The translations under genes were made by a program, and so were the position numbers. Under the pieces are notes generated by a model. The model was not told where the DNA came from and did no database searches. It saw nothing but the letters and a program-made list of their open reading frames with translations. Below are positions 46,581 through 57,266 of a DNA stretch of 64,000 bases, piece by piece (position 1 is the first letter of the stretch; every line of letters begins with the position of its first letter). Source of the DNA: Acanthamoeba sp. SK_2022b (lineage: Eukaryota > Discosea > Longamoebia > Acanthamoebidae); assembly GCA_027943245.1 (NCBI GenBank), contig JANDJZ010000085.1, positions 1-64,000 of the forward strand, read 5' to 3'.

Positions 46581-47003
46581 TCACAGCTGGCCAAGCTCCC
46601 GGAACCTGCGGATCTGCTCCTCCATGGGCGTCTCTCGGGTGCGGGTGAGCGGGTCCCACACGAAGTGGTAGAAGAGCGTGTGTAGGACGAGGAACACCAC
46701 GAGCACGGCCAGCAGGCGTGTCGCGAAGAAGATGAGCGCTCTTCGTTTGTCCACCTCGTACTCGTACTCGGCGTCTTCGTCGTTCTCCTCCTTGGCTCCT
46801 CCATCTTTGATTTCATCTTTGCCCCTCTTCCGTTTCACGATTTTCCATTTCCGCTTGATGAGCCAGTGGTCGGAAGGCACCTCGACCAGTTCCTCCTCGT
46901 CCTCTGCACCGTCTCCCTTCTTTTCATCCGGCCGCAGCGGTGCCGCCTCCGTCGTTGTCGCCGCTGGCTGTTGCGCCTCTCCTCCCTGCTTTCGCTTTCG
47001 CAT
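46581..47003 (-). CDS. Small protein with one C-terminal membrane span
   Basis: Intronless, 140 aa. The first 85 residues are highly charged (KKGDGAEDEEELVEVPSD, KRKWKIVKRKRGKDEIKDG, EENDEDAEYEYEVDKRR), followed by one strong hydrophobic helix (ALIFFATRLLAVLVVFLVLH) and about 35 residues (FYHFVWDPLTRTRETPMEEQ). The arrangement suggests a single-pass membrane protein of the ER or nuclear envelope with a cytosolic acidic/basic head. No family recognised. The coding status is supported by length, strong charge bias and the clear membrane helix. Confidence 0.6.
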   Translation of the reverse strand: MRKRKQGGEAQQPAATTTEAAPLRPDEKKGDGAEDEEELVEVPSDHWLIKRKWKIVKRKRGKDEIKDGGAKEENDEDAEYEYEVDKRRALIFFATRLLAVLVVFLVLHTLFYHFVWDPLTRTRETPMEEQIRRFRELGQL

Positions 47004-47055
47004 TGTATTTATTTAAATAGCAACAAATAAAAATGCATTTCCTTTGGCTGGAGCT

Positions 47056-50000
47056 TCACAGCTTCTGGATTCGGTCTTTGAACTTGAGCGTCTGATCGTC
47101 GGCCACGAGGTTCTTCAGAAGGACAACACAGAGTGAGACCGATCAGTGGCAAGAGCCAGCCACACAGAACAAGAAAGGCCTAGCAGGTACCGAGCGGACG
47201 AGCAGCTCGAGCAGCTTTACGCCGGTTGCTTTGTCTCCCACGCGTGCGCAGCAGCCAAGCATCGCATTGATGACCTTCAAGTCGGGCTTCACACGCGCAT
47301 CTACAGGAGGCATGGTCGTCGGTTGAGTCAAGTACACGCCACCATCATCACCACCATGAGCCCACTAAAACAACAGGGAGCGCTCACCTTCCATCTCCTG
47401 GAACAGCTGGAACGCTCGCTGTGTGAGCGGGTGGTTGATGTCGTTTCGATAGTTGTACTCCTCATCCCTGTTGAAGTAGTTGTTGTTCAGGCAGTGGACG
47501 ATCAGGCTTCGATAGGTGCGCAGTCCCGGCTTCAGCGTGGTCTTGCCCGACTGCAGTCAAGTCAACACCGCATGGGCCGTTAGTTGGGTGTGCTAATCGC
47601 AGAGATACGTCTGAAGGGGGGGTGAAGAACAAGCAGACGAACCTCTCGTTGCTCTCGTTCGCCCTCTTGCTGCATCTCCCTGAGGAGGGCGAGGGCCCGC
47701 TTGATGCTGGCCCGCTTGCAGGCGAGCTCGATCATGGCGTCGTACACCTCCTTGCTCCGCTGGATGTTGTGACGCGGCATGCTGTGGAACAGCGTCCACG
47801 CTTGCGTGTACATCCAGTCTCCCTTCTCTCCGCGCTGGCCCTTGGTCGCCGCTCTCTCCTCCTTCGAGCCCCCAGCCATCTCGCCGCCGCCGGGGCTGGC
47901 GTGGCCACCGCTTTCGAGCGAGTCAATCCACCCGCGTTCTTCGTCGCTTTCAATTTCCGTGGGCTTGCGGGCAGGCGGGACGTAGGCGTTGGCGATGGCC
48001 TTGACCACGGCCGAGCAGATCTCCCCCTCGCCAGGCTCGATCAGGCGGGCATGTTTGGTCATGAACGTCTCGAGGGCCTGCATGTCCCTGTTCTTCTCGC
48101 AGCCGCGCACAAACTTGAGCGTCAGCAGCTTGGACACACCCTGCACCTCCTGACCGGTCCACGCTTCCTCGTCGTCTTTACGTCGCTTGTGTCTCTCCTG
48201 CACCATACTTTGCTGAGCACCCGCACACACATAATGCACACACACGCACGCACACGCGAAGAAGGAGGCGTACTGTCTCCTGTTTGAACAGATCGAACAC
48301 TTGCAAGGCGCGCATGGCGTTGTCTCGCTTCAGGCACAGGCTCATGAGCTTGAAGAAGGTGGCGTAGTCCGGATCGATCTTGCGAACGGTCCTCATGTCG
48401 TCGAGAAGCGCGAATGCCTTGTCGACGTACTGCGCGTTCGTCGCCTTCAACTTTTGCTTCTCCATCTCGCTCATGCGCTCTTCGCGCTCTCTCTGCTTGC
48501 GCTCCTCCTCCTCGCGCTCCTCGCGCTCCCTCTCTTCAGCCTCGCGCTGTAATCGCTCCTCTTCCCTCTTTCTCATTACCTCCCTCCGTCGCTCGGCCTC
48601 CTGTTCCTCGAAGAGCATCATCTGGTTGAGGTCGCCGCCCCCTTCCCACTCGTCCATCCACTCGCTGTCCCAACCCCCCTCGTCGAGGAGCTCGTTGCGG
48701 CTGCTCCCGGCGTTGGCCATCCACAGGTCGTCGATCTGGTAGTCGTCCTCCTCTTTCCACTTGCCGGCAAGGATGTCCAGCACCTTGCCGTAGATGGGGG
48801 CATCGAGTGCGACGCCCGGATGGTTGGCCTTGACGTCTTCAAACACCTCCAGCGCCTGCCTCTCGTCTTCCACTCGCCCATACGCTCCTATGCAATTGTT
48901 TGCATGCGTGCGGTGAGTTGCCACAGGACACATGAATGTGAAAGCGAGCAAGCGAGAGAGAGAGAACCTATAAGGTGGCCATAGGCCTTGGCATCCGGTT
49001 CCACCTGCGCCTGCTGCATGTCCTTGATCATCCTGCGAATGCTCTTCACTTTCCCTACGACCTCGAAACCTGACCGAATCCAAAAGGTAACAGTCAGCTG
49101 GAGCCAGCTGCAACCAAGTACGAAACGCAGAGTTCGACCGCGTACCGCGCAACATGAGGTCATAGCTACGCCGATCGGGCTTGAGGTTGCCCCGCTGGAT
49201 GTCACTGAATAGCAGGCCGGCCGTCTTCATGTCATACTGTCCAATCCGGAGGGGGGTCGCTGAGTCAGTGATCAAGACCTTTTGAGTGCGGCAAGAAGCG
49301 GAGCGGCCAAGGCGTCGTACGTGGCGCACGCAGACAGCGATGAGGCTGTTGATGACCTCCAGATCAGGTCGAATGGGCGGCTTCTCGAGCTTCATCGCCT
49401 CCAGCAGCTGGAGGGCCTTCTTCACCTCCTCCTTCCTGCCGGCGCTACCAGCTGCGCCGCGTTTCACGTCCTTTTTCTTATCGAACTCGGAGATGCGGTG
49501 GGCGAACGTGCGCGCGTTGGGCTTGATGCCAAAGGTCTTCTTGAAGTGGGCGATGATGTCGTCGATGTCCTGCGTCACGCGGCCGTCCCTCACGGCAGCC
49601 AGCACGAGGCAGTTGAGCGACTCGACGTCGGGCTTGATCAGGTTGTTCCTCATCCGAGCAAACACGGTGAAGCAGTCCTCGCGGAGACCCATCTCCGCCA
49701 GCGAAGCCATGACGGCGTTGTAGTCGCCCACCTCACCGGCGGTGAGCCGATGCAGCAGCATACGCATGCGGGAGATGACGCGCGCCTCGAGGAACACCGA
49801 GCGGTGCTTCTCCACGTACTGCACCACGCGGGCCATGTGTCGCGGGAGCACGTACTTCTTACGACTCAGCTCGTTGATCTTGTGCTTCAGCTCGACATGC
49901 CGGAACGGGAAGGTTTGGAGCTGTGGCTGCGTCGATGGTCCGGGCTCCTTCGACGGCCCACTCGCACTGCTGCTCTCCCTCAGGCGAGCGTCTGTGCTTG

Positions 50001-50184
50001 CTGATGGGAGTCGGCGATGGCACAGCGGCCGAGAAGAGTGAGAAGAGACTGCACTGCTGCGCGGACCAGCATGGAGGACGCGGTACCGGAGCGGGTGAAG
50101 TGGAGGGGAAGGAGTGGCACTGAACGACGCGGTGCCCTGGTCGGAGTAGCCAGCACCAACTTGCCTCGTGTTGTGGATCGGCAT
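47056..50184 (-). CDS. Large pentatricopeptide-repeat (PPR) protein, organellar
   Basis: Many exons. The N-terminus (MPIHNTRQVGAGYSDQGTAS, then Arg/Ser/Pro-rich) fits an organelle-targeting sequence. PPR and PPR-like helices recur: FTVFARMRNNLIKPDVESLN, DDIIAHFKKTFGIKPNARTF, LLEAMKLEKPPIRPDLEVIN, LLFSDIQRGNLKPDRRSYDL, IKDMQQAQVEPDAKAYGHLI, FEDVKANHPGVALDAPIYGK, LFHSMPRHNIQRSKEVYDAM and DARVKPDLKVINAMLGCC. Between repeats lies an insertion rich in Glu/Arg (REVMRKREEERLQREAEERE) forming a charged coiled coil, unusual for PPR proteins. PPR proteins bind organellar RNA sequence-specifically, one base per repeat, to stabilise, edit or cleave transcripts. The stop is TGA after RIQKL at 47056. Diverges from a second PPR gene. 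Confidence 0.82.
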
Positions 50185-50911
50185 GTGAGGAGCTGTGAGG
50201 AGGCTGTAGCTGCGAGCGTCAGGAGGTGAATTTAAGCATGAATTATCGATTAATAAATAAATCGAAAGGACGAAATGAAGGGATAACGACACATACCTGC
50301 ATTCGTGTTGCCGGCATGCTTGATCCAGCAGCTTGGTTGTGGCGACAGATGCCGCTGTGGCCGTGTCGTCAACCGCCGCCACATCGAAGTCCGCGTTCAG
50401 CAAGAAATCAATACGAAATAAAAGGAAAAAGAACATAGAACACCTTTGCGGCTCCGGTGGAAGAATGCGGCAAGCGTGCAGGTATATGGAGGCGCTGCCC
50501 ACGCTGTTGTGGAGTTGAAGTTGGGAGATGTTGGAGTGATTTTTAAATAATCTAACCTGATGAGGGTGATGATCAAGGTCCGCTTATGTGTGCGGTTTAC
50601 CGGTCAGCCGACCGCTGCGAACGAGCAACGGCGCCTTTCTCCCGCATGGTGCCCACTCCCTGATCTGCTCTCCATCATGATACAAAGCCGTTTTCCTCAC
50701 TTTGCCTTTGGCTGTCCATCTTCAGTTTGTCCTGGCCCTGCACCGGCCACTGGACTTGGCTTCTCGTCCGCGCTCACTGCCGGTACTCCTCCATGTGAAG
50801 CAGCGCGTGATCCTAGGGAGTTGCGCTAGTGCTTCTTTGCTAATAGATGGGATAGGTGCAGCAGTGGAAGCCTCAATACGCACGCACATCGCCGCATCGC
50901 CTCTGTCACAC
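50185..50911. other. Shared upstream region of two divergent PPR genes
   Basis: A 727-bp gap between the starts. AT-rich around 50225-50290 and 50395-50430. No gene supported; an additional 5' non-coding exon of either gene is possible. Confidence 0.4.
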
Positions 50912-51709
50912 ATGCTCGTTCTGTCGCGGCAGCAGCAGCGACACTATGCTCGCGGTACACATCACGCGAAGCCACGCCTGTGGACAACGCTCCTGCTGAC
51001 TTGTTGTGATGTGCGACGCAGCTATCAACGACAGACCCCACCAGGCCGTGCGTCGAGACGGCAAACCGGCGGCCAGGCGGGCGACGGATGGCGACCGCAG
51101 CCTCGCCAGTCTGTCTCAGCTCGAGGGGTTGACCGCCGTCCCCGCCGGCCGCGTCGCGCAGACGCTCGATCACGCGCTTACCATCTCCGTCTCGCCGCAG
51201 ATAATCAAACGGTGATGCCTTTCCGCTGACGCGCTCTCTCCCTAATTTCACTGACGACATACACGCGGCGATAGGATACTCGCCCTGATCAAAAGGGTAG
51301 AGGGCAAGCACAGGAGCGACTACGCCCTGCTGGTCTCGGCGCTGAGCAAGGTCAAGGACCTGACAGATAAGGAGCGGATGGGCTCTGCGCAGACGCTCTA
51401 CGAGAAGATGAAGCAGATGCACGACGGCAGCTCCGTCAAGCTGTTCGACGTTGCCATCTTCTCAACAATGATCAAGATCTTTGCGGCCGGCGGTGACTGG
51501 GCACGATGCGAGGCGCTGATGGAGCACATGCGCAACGAGAAGGTCAAGCCCACGGTGGTGACCTACACCAACCTGCTCAAGTACTGCGAGCGGGTCGAGA
51601 GCTGGCAGAAGGCCGCCGAGGTGCTCGAGCGCATGAAGACCGAGGCTCCCGGGCTCAAGCCCGACGTCGTGTTCTACACCGCTCTGGTCAACGTTTGCTG
51701 CAAGCGGTA

Positions 51710-51776
<67 letters not shown>

Positions 51777-53292
51777 ACACACACACACAAGCTAGCAAAG
51801 CACAGTGTGTTCTCACGCCTTGCTGTTGTGTGGGGCCGCAACGTAGGAGCGACCTGCAGCAAGGGCTGCGCGTGCTAGCGGAGATGAGAAGCGAAGGAGT
51901 GAAGCCCAACATCTACACCTATGCATCACTCATCAACGTCTGCGAGAGGTACCACGCCACGCCAATGCCTTGAACCGCGGACTCAGCGCTCAACGCCTTT
52001 GTCATGCGTGCGCAGAGAAAAGAATTTGCGGAAGGCTCTAGAATTGCTCGAGGAGATGAAGAACGAGGACATTCAGCCGAACGTGTACATATTCACCTCG
52101 CTCATCAACGTCTGCGAGAAGAAGCGGGACATGGGTACCTCACTCCCACACAGCGAGTGCGCATGCAGAGCCGCCACGCTTACGTGTGTGGTGTGTTCGT
52201 GGCTCAACAGTTACTGCTATGAAGTTGTTCGATGATATGACGCGCCTGTACAACATCAGGCCCAACACGTTCACCTTCAACTCGCTCCTGAACGTGTGCG
52301 TGGAGAAGCGGGACCTGGACCAGGCCATGGGGCTGCTCGACGCGATGCGCAAGCACCAGGTCGTGCCCAACACATCGACATTCAACTCGCTCGCCAGCCT
52401 CTGCGCCAAGACCGGCAACATCGCCAAGGGTCTGGAGGTCCTCGCCAACATGAAGAAGACCGGCGTGGCCGCCGACAATCTCACCTTCACCTCGCTCATC
52501 GCCGCCTGTCGCCCGCGCGACGACGAAGTCGTCAGACCAGACTCCGCCGCCGAGGACTCGGCGACTGCGGCCAACGAGGGGTCAGAGGTGTCGCCGTCGC
52601 TCGAGCAGGCACTATCGCTGCTCGACCAAATGACGCGCGAGTTCAACGTCGCGCCGGACAGCATCACGCTCGCGACGCTCCTGAGCGTGTGCCTGCGCAG
52701 CCGACGGCTGGCCTACGCCCTCCGCGCCTATGGGCAGGTCAAGGCGGAGCTGGCCCGTAACCAGGGCCTGCAGCTGGACAAGGAGACCTACTACGATCTT
52801 GTCAACCTGTGCGCCAAGAACGGCCAGTGGAGGCGCGGCCTAGACATCGTGAACGACATGGAGAAGGCCGGCCTCACGCCCAGCGTGCGCATCTACAACT
52901 CCTTCCTCCGCAACTTGGACCCCGCTCGAGATGTATGCTGGCCTCCTGTGTTGTTGTTATGCATCGTGTGGTAGGTGCTCATGTGTTGTGTGCGTGGCAC
53001 AGATCGAAGACGCCAGGGAGGTGGTGCGGTTGATGAGAAGCAGGGACGTGGAGGAGGACGATACGACCAAGGTGCTGCTCCGGCGGCTGGGCATTGAGCC
53101 GCGCCACATCGGAAAGATCCTCCAGCAGGGCGCCAGGTACCATGGACCGATGAGCGACTCACCCTGGCACGTCTGGTTACTGATCACCCACCCTCTCTTT
53201 ACAGACCAGACGCGGCACGAGGGAACAGCAAAAAAGAAAAGCCGGCAAGCAAGGAAAAAAAGAACAAGAAAAGTATGAAGAAAGAGAAATAA
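50912..53292 (+). CDS. Pentatricopeptide-repeat (PPR) protein, organellar
   Basis: ATG 50912 opens MLVLSRQQQRHYAR, then splices in phase to AINDRPHQAVRRDGKPAARR, giving a basic, acid-poor presequence. At least eight tandem PPR motifs follow with the typical P-x-x-x-T/Y helix ends: NEKVKPTVVTYTNLLKYCER, LKPDVVFYTALVNVCCKR, SEGVKPNIYTYASLINVCER, NEDIQPNVYIFTSLINVCEK, NIRPNTFTFNSLLNVCVEKR, HQVVPNTSTFNSLASLCAKT, TGVAADNLTFTSLIAACRPR, and LQLDKETYYDLVNLCAKNGQ. The C-terminus is Lys-rich (KKEKPASKEKKNKKSMKKEK). Almost every early repeat ends at an intron, so the gene looks built by exon-repeat duplication. A 79-bp (CA)n tract lies right after one donor. Confidence 0.88.
51711..51789. repeat. (CA)n microsatellite next to a splice donor
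   Basis: Directly follows the exon end AAGCG/GTATCA of the plus-strand PPR gene; it has one interruption (CACCACAC) near 51775. Confidence 0.95.
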
Positions 53293-53449
53293 GAAAATCA
53301 TAAAGAAATACGTCGCTAGGCAACCAAGGAGGATTGCTGGACTTGTGCGCCAAATCCAAACGAATCTTCATGCGTGAGGTAAACGAGTGCAGACATTCGG
53401 GACGAGAGGGCAGTTGGAACGCTGGCCAGCGAATGGTGCCTGTCTCAGG

Positions 53450-55049
53450 ATGTACCGTAAACTGTCGTCGCCTGCTCAAGATGACGAGCACCAACCACTC
53501 CCACCCACCGAGAACGAGGGCAGGAGGACTCCGCTCTGTCCACTTTCACCACCAAGACACATGGAAGCCCCGCCTGCGTCGACTTCGTCGCCTTCGCCGG
53601 CCGCGGAGACCACCCCTGCACCGCTCATGTCCATGTTGGCCAACAACGCGTGGACGTACATGCAGCACATCGTGGCGGGCACGTCGGCAGGCTTCACTGC
53701 CGAGTTGCTGCTGTTCTGCGTGGAGATCAGGAACTACCCCGCCATCTTCAAAACCGACGGCGTCGACCCGCGACAGTGCGTGCGGTGGCGCAACACCTCC
53801 CTCAACCTTAAAGGTACATTGTCCATACACTGGCTTCTCTCCTTTCAGCGCATGCCTTGACCTCCCCTGCTGCACGGCATCAGAGCTGGGGCGGCAGTTC
53901 GGGTCGATTGCGTCCAACAAGGCACCGGTGGCCGGCCTCGTCATGGCCTCCTACGACCTCTTCAAGCGAGAGCTCAGCGTGCGTCTGAACGCCTTCAATC
54001 AGCGACGTATCGAGGAGGGAGGTACGTGATTGGGCCTCCCTGCCGTCGCCGCGAGTTGGTCCAATCGTCTCAGGCAATAGGCTTCCGCAGCAACCCGATC
54101 GCGCTTGGAGCAGGTCGTGTGCCAGCCATTGAGCGTTTGCTTCATCGCTGGCTTCTCTGCGCAGATGCTGGAGGCCTTCCTCATGAACCCCGTCTTCGTC
54201 ATCAGGTGCCCACACGTCGTATGTAGAGTCGATCTCTTGGCGCTTGTTCACCCTGGCACAGGTCAGCGCACGTTAGAGGCCACTTTGACCACGTCGCGCA
54301 GCCCGTCTCCTCGCCGCCGACCGTGTGGCAGGCAGCTCGAAGCGTGTTCCGTGATGGCGGAGCACGCGCGTTCTGGCATGGGTAGCCACCAGCCTCGTGC
54401 CCATCACGTCGACGGCCAATGGAAGCGCTCACATCACAGCGACTTGTTTCGACGTGAACAGGTACTGGGCGACGGTGGTGTCGGGCGCACCCTTCATCAG
54501 CTGCTACTACGCCTTTGCCGAGATGTTTGGTCAGATGATCGCACGCCGGACTGGCTATGCCTCTCCCCTCGACTTGCCGCTCCACCTGAGCGCCCTCGCC
54601 GGTACAGCCCTACGCTATGCGTTAAATGGGCAATGCCCAGCCAACACTCACCCACTCTTCGAAGGCGGTTGCGGGGCCGGGCTAGCGGTGGCGATCACCA
54701 CACCGCTCGAGATACTGCGGCAACGAGGCCTCACCGAGTGGCAACACTGGAACCAGACCAAGGAAGTGCTCCACAGTCAGGGTTTCATTCAGGTGCGTTT
54801 GCACGCGAGCCCTCGTGCTCCAACGGTCGATGAGGGAACCATACTCAACTGGGCCACGCGATCGTTGTGTGTTGGGTGTCGCTCCGACAGGCGGTCAAGT
54901 CGGTCAAGTCGCGCTGTCGCCAGGAGCTGCAGGAGAAGCTCTTCCGCGTGGCGCCCCGATCGGCGGTCAAGAAGGCCACCTACGGGTTCTTCAAGCAGGC
55001 CATCATTCGGGGCATCAAAGCCGGCGCCCGCGCGTCCATTCGTCGATGA
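53450..55049 (+). CDS. Divergent mitochondrial carrier (SLC25-like) protein
   Basis: Start at 53450 (MYRKLSSPAQDDEHQPL) or the in-frame ATG at 53561 (MEAPPASTSSPSPAA). Repeat-like segments follow the carrier plan: WTYMQHIVAGTSAGFTAELL with FCVEIRN (the usual P-x-D/E-x-x-K/R with Pro replaced by Cys), NKAPVAGLVMASYDLFKREL, MLEAFLMNPVFVIR (second motif, weak), SGAPFISCYYAFAEMFGQMI, and GCGAGLAVAITTPLEILRQR (third motif intact). The last exon carries FRVAPRSAVKKATYGFFKQA, the typical end of a carrier repeat. About six introns. With two of three signature motifs degraded, transport of a normal metabolite is doubtful; it resembles the divergent SLC25A46/Mdm38-type outliers only loosely. Confidence 0.65.
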
Positions 55050-55129
55050 CGCACCACTTGCTTGCGGACAGTCTTTTAATTTTGAAGAGAAAAATGTAAA
55101 GCGTGTCTCTCAGTTGGGCACGTCCTATC

Positions 55130-56656
55130 CTAGAGCGCGGAGGGGCTGCGGCTGCGCAGCTGCTCGTGGAGGGTCTGCTTGCCCGTCCAGGTCTGCTGGG
55201 GGTTCAACTGGATGGGACGTTCCACCGCCGCCACTTCGACGCACGCATAGGCAGGCCATTCCTGATGGTGCGCTGCCATGTCAGCAGCTAGTGTGAAACA
55301 ACGTTGAGCAGGGAGAAAGGGCGAGGGTACATCATCGCCGAGGTCGGCCATCGATTTGACCTTGTCGGCCCACACGTTCTGTGATGTGCAACGTACAGGA
55401 TTAATGAGGGCCGCGCGACTTTGGACAACGAGGTAAATCAAGGCGAACAGTAGAGACGAACCCAGACGACGGCATCAGCCAAGCCGCGCTTGCTGATGAC
55501 AATCGTTCTCTCTACAGGATTGATTGCGAGTGAGCAAACGAGCAGGTGATTATAATGAGCGACTGAGCGAGTGAGGGGGGAGAAATGTACCGGTGTCGTT
55601 GAGGCGCAGCTCGTCGGCGGTGTGGAGGTAGATGCGATCGGTTTCGCCGGTGAAGCCGACGTCCCTGCTCTCCTCCTTGATCTTCTTTCGACCCTGCGTG
55701 TTGTCCAGGTAGAACAAGTCTTCCCCCTCCTGCTCGAGCACCAATCACAACGTGAGACAACACAACACAACACACAACACAATCCAATAAATATGTATCT
55801 GAGCATTCGCACTCGCCCCTCAAACCCAATGAAGGCGAGGTGTGGTTACCCTGTGGAGGCCCTCGACGCGGGTGACGTGGATGTCCTTCACCGCGAAGTA
55901 GGTGTGAAGGGCCACGGTGAAGGTGAAGGCCGAGCTGCCTGTGTTCTTCACCGTGAACTCGGTCTCCAACGCCGCCTCCGCATCTTTGGGCGTGTGACAC
56001 GCACACCGCACCACAACACACATACACACACACGGCGGGAGTTACCTTTGAGCTCACGTCACAGCGTGCACACTAAGAGACACAACGCACCTCCGTGGGG
56101 TACGAGCGCAACGCGGAAAAGGGCTTCGAAGTCGTGAGGCCACAGCTTCTTGGTGGCTTCGGATGAGCGCAGCGCGAGGGTCACCTCGCTGTCGGCGGTG
56201 GACGCCACCTCCCACAGAGCCGTGCGAGCGAAGCCGTGCTTGGTTAGCGGTCCCATATCGGAGAACTGGGGGAAGATGATTGGCACGCCTCCCCTGTTCA
56301 CACAAGAAGGTGACCACACGAAGAAGAGGTTGAGCAGGACCACACGGTAGCACGACTTGGAACCAGTAAAGCGTGCCTAATGGCCTTGCCCTCAGCAAAG
56401 TCAGCCTTCTGGGACACAAACAGGAGGTCAGCGCCACCTGAAAGATGTGGTGTGTTGGTAAGTTGTGTGTCGATGATGTGACAAAAGAACAAGTAGGTCT
56501 CTGCAAGGCACAGTTAAGATTAAAGCCTGTGGGTATACCTCGCTTGGGGATGAAGGAGGTGATGTGAGCGCCCAGCAAGTACACCTCTGCACTCGCTCCA
56601 GTGGTCGCATGACCAATCACCACCCTCTCCAGTCCTCCTTTGCCCTTGCTTTGCAT
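55130..56656 (-). CDS. Glucose-6-phosphate 1-epimerase / aldose epimerase-like (YeaD family)
   Basis: Interconverts alpha and beta anomers of hexose-6-phosphates. Start MQSKGKGGLERVVIGHATTG, then ASAEVYLLGAHITSFIPKRG, GGADLLFVSQKADFAEGKAI, RGGVPIIFPQFSDMGPLTKH (the GG-x-P-x-x-x-P-Q substrate loop), HGFARTALWEV (catalytic His region), LETEFTVKNTGSSAFTFTVA, LHTYFAVKDIHVTRVEGLH (second catalytic His), FTGETDRIYLHT (catalytic-Glu-type loop in this family), TIVISKRGLADAVVW and the C-terminal NVWADKVKSMADLGDDEWPA, YACVEVAAVERPIQLNP (catalytic Glu), QTWTGKQTLHEQL. The order matches the family from end to end; about seven introns. Confidence 0.9.
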
Positions 56657-56740
56657 ATCTTGTGGTCTTGTGTTGTTTTGTTTTGTTTTGTTTTGTTTAT
56701 TATTATTTTTATTTTCGGTTTGGGAAACATTTCACGTGAC

Positions 56741-57205
56741 TCACAGCTCGTCCCGCTGGTGCAGGTGGGCATACCACCCTTTCGCCTTCTCAAAAAAGAG
56801 CTCTCCAACGGTGTGGTCATCTTCATCGTCCAGCTTTGCCTGCAGCTTCTCCTGAATCACATCGTTCATCGCCCACAACTGTGCCCAAAGCGAAGAGGTC
56901 AGTAAGATTCGGAATAAACAACAAGTAGACCTTACTAGGGGTTGTATGTTTCGTTGGCCATCGCGGAAGAGGCTGTAGAGGGCAGCTTCGTGCGCAATAC
57001 GGATGTGAGTGATGAAGCCGCAGAAGTGCGTGCAGGCAGGATCGCCCGGCGCTGGGGCTAGCCGCCTCTGGCACTTGTCTTGACAGAATTGCTCGAGCTT
57101 GGCCATGACTCTGCCACTTTCCTTTCTCTCAACCGCTTCGCCTTGCACCACGACCGCCCCAGTCCAGCATAGCACAGCCAGCATCAACAGGGCGCCTTGG
57201 CCCAT
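56741..57205 (-). CDS. Secreted small protein with C-terminal RDEL (ER-lumen type)
   Basis: Two exons (57205 to about 56935, then about 56895 to 56741). The N-terminus MGQGALLMLAVLCWTGAVVV is a clean signal peptide, probably cut after VVVQG or nearby. The mature part has Cys pairs (FCQDKCQRRL, ACTHFCGF) likely in disulfides, and ends LHQRDEL. The xDEL tail functions as an ER-retrieval signal in many eukaryotes, so a lumenal ER location is predicted. No family recognised. Starts 61 bp from the divergent HACD gene, which is also an ER protein. Confidence 0.75.
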   Translation of the reverse strand: MGQGALLMLAVLCWTGAVVVQGEAVERKESGRVMAKLEQFCQDKCQRRLAPAPGDPACTHFCGFITHIRIAHEAALYSLFRDGQRNIQPLVRSTCCLFRILLTSSLWAQLWAMNDVIQEKLQAKLDDEDDHTVGELFFEKAKGWYAHLHQRDEL

Positions 57206-57266
57206 CTTTCTCACAAGATAAAAGTCTAAAGGAAAAACGGAGCTAATAATCATTTTATCTCTCATA
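57206..57266. promoter_or_regulatory. Very short bidirectional promoter/5' UTR region
   Basis: Only 61 bp separate the two opposite start codons. The sequence is A-rich (GATAAAAGTCTAAAGG, CTAATAATCATTTTATC). Transcripts must overlap or have minimal leaders. Confidence 0.6.

Noticed and set aside
47146..49723. Plus-strand frames opposite the PPR gene (145-240 codons)
   Set aside because: Antisense shadows; the minus strand carries repeated PPR motifs and splice sites.
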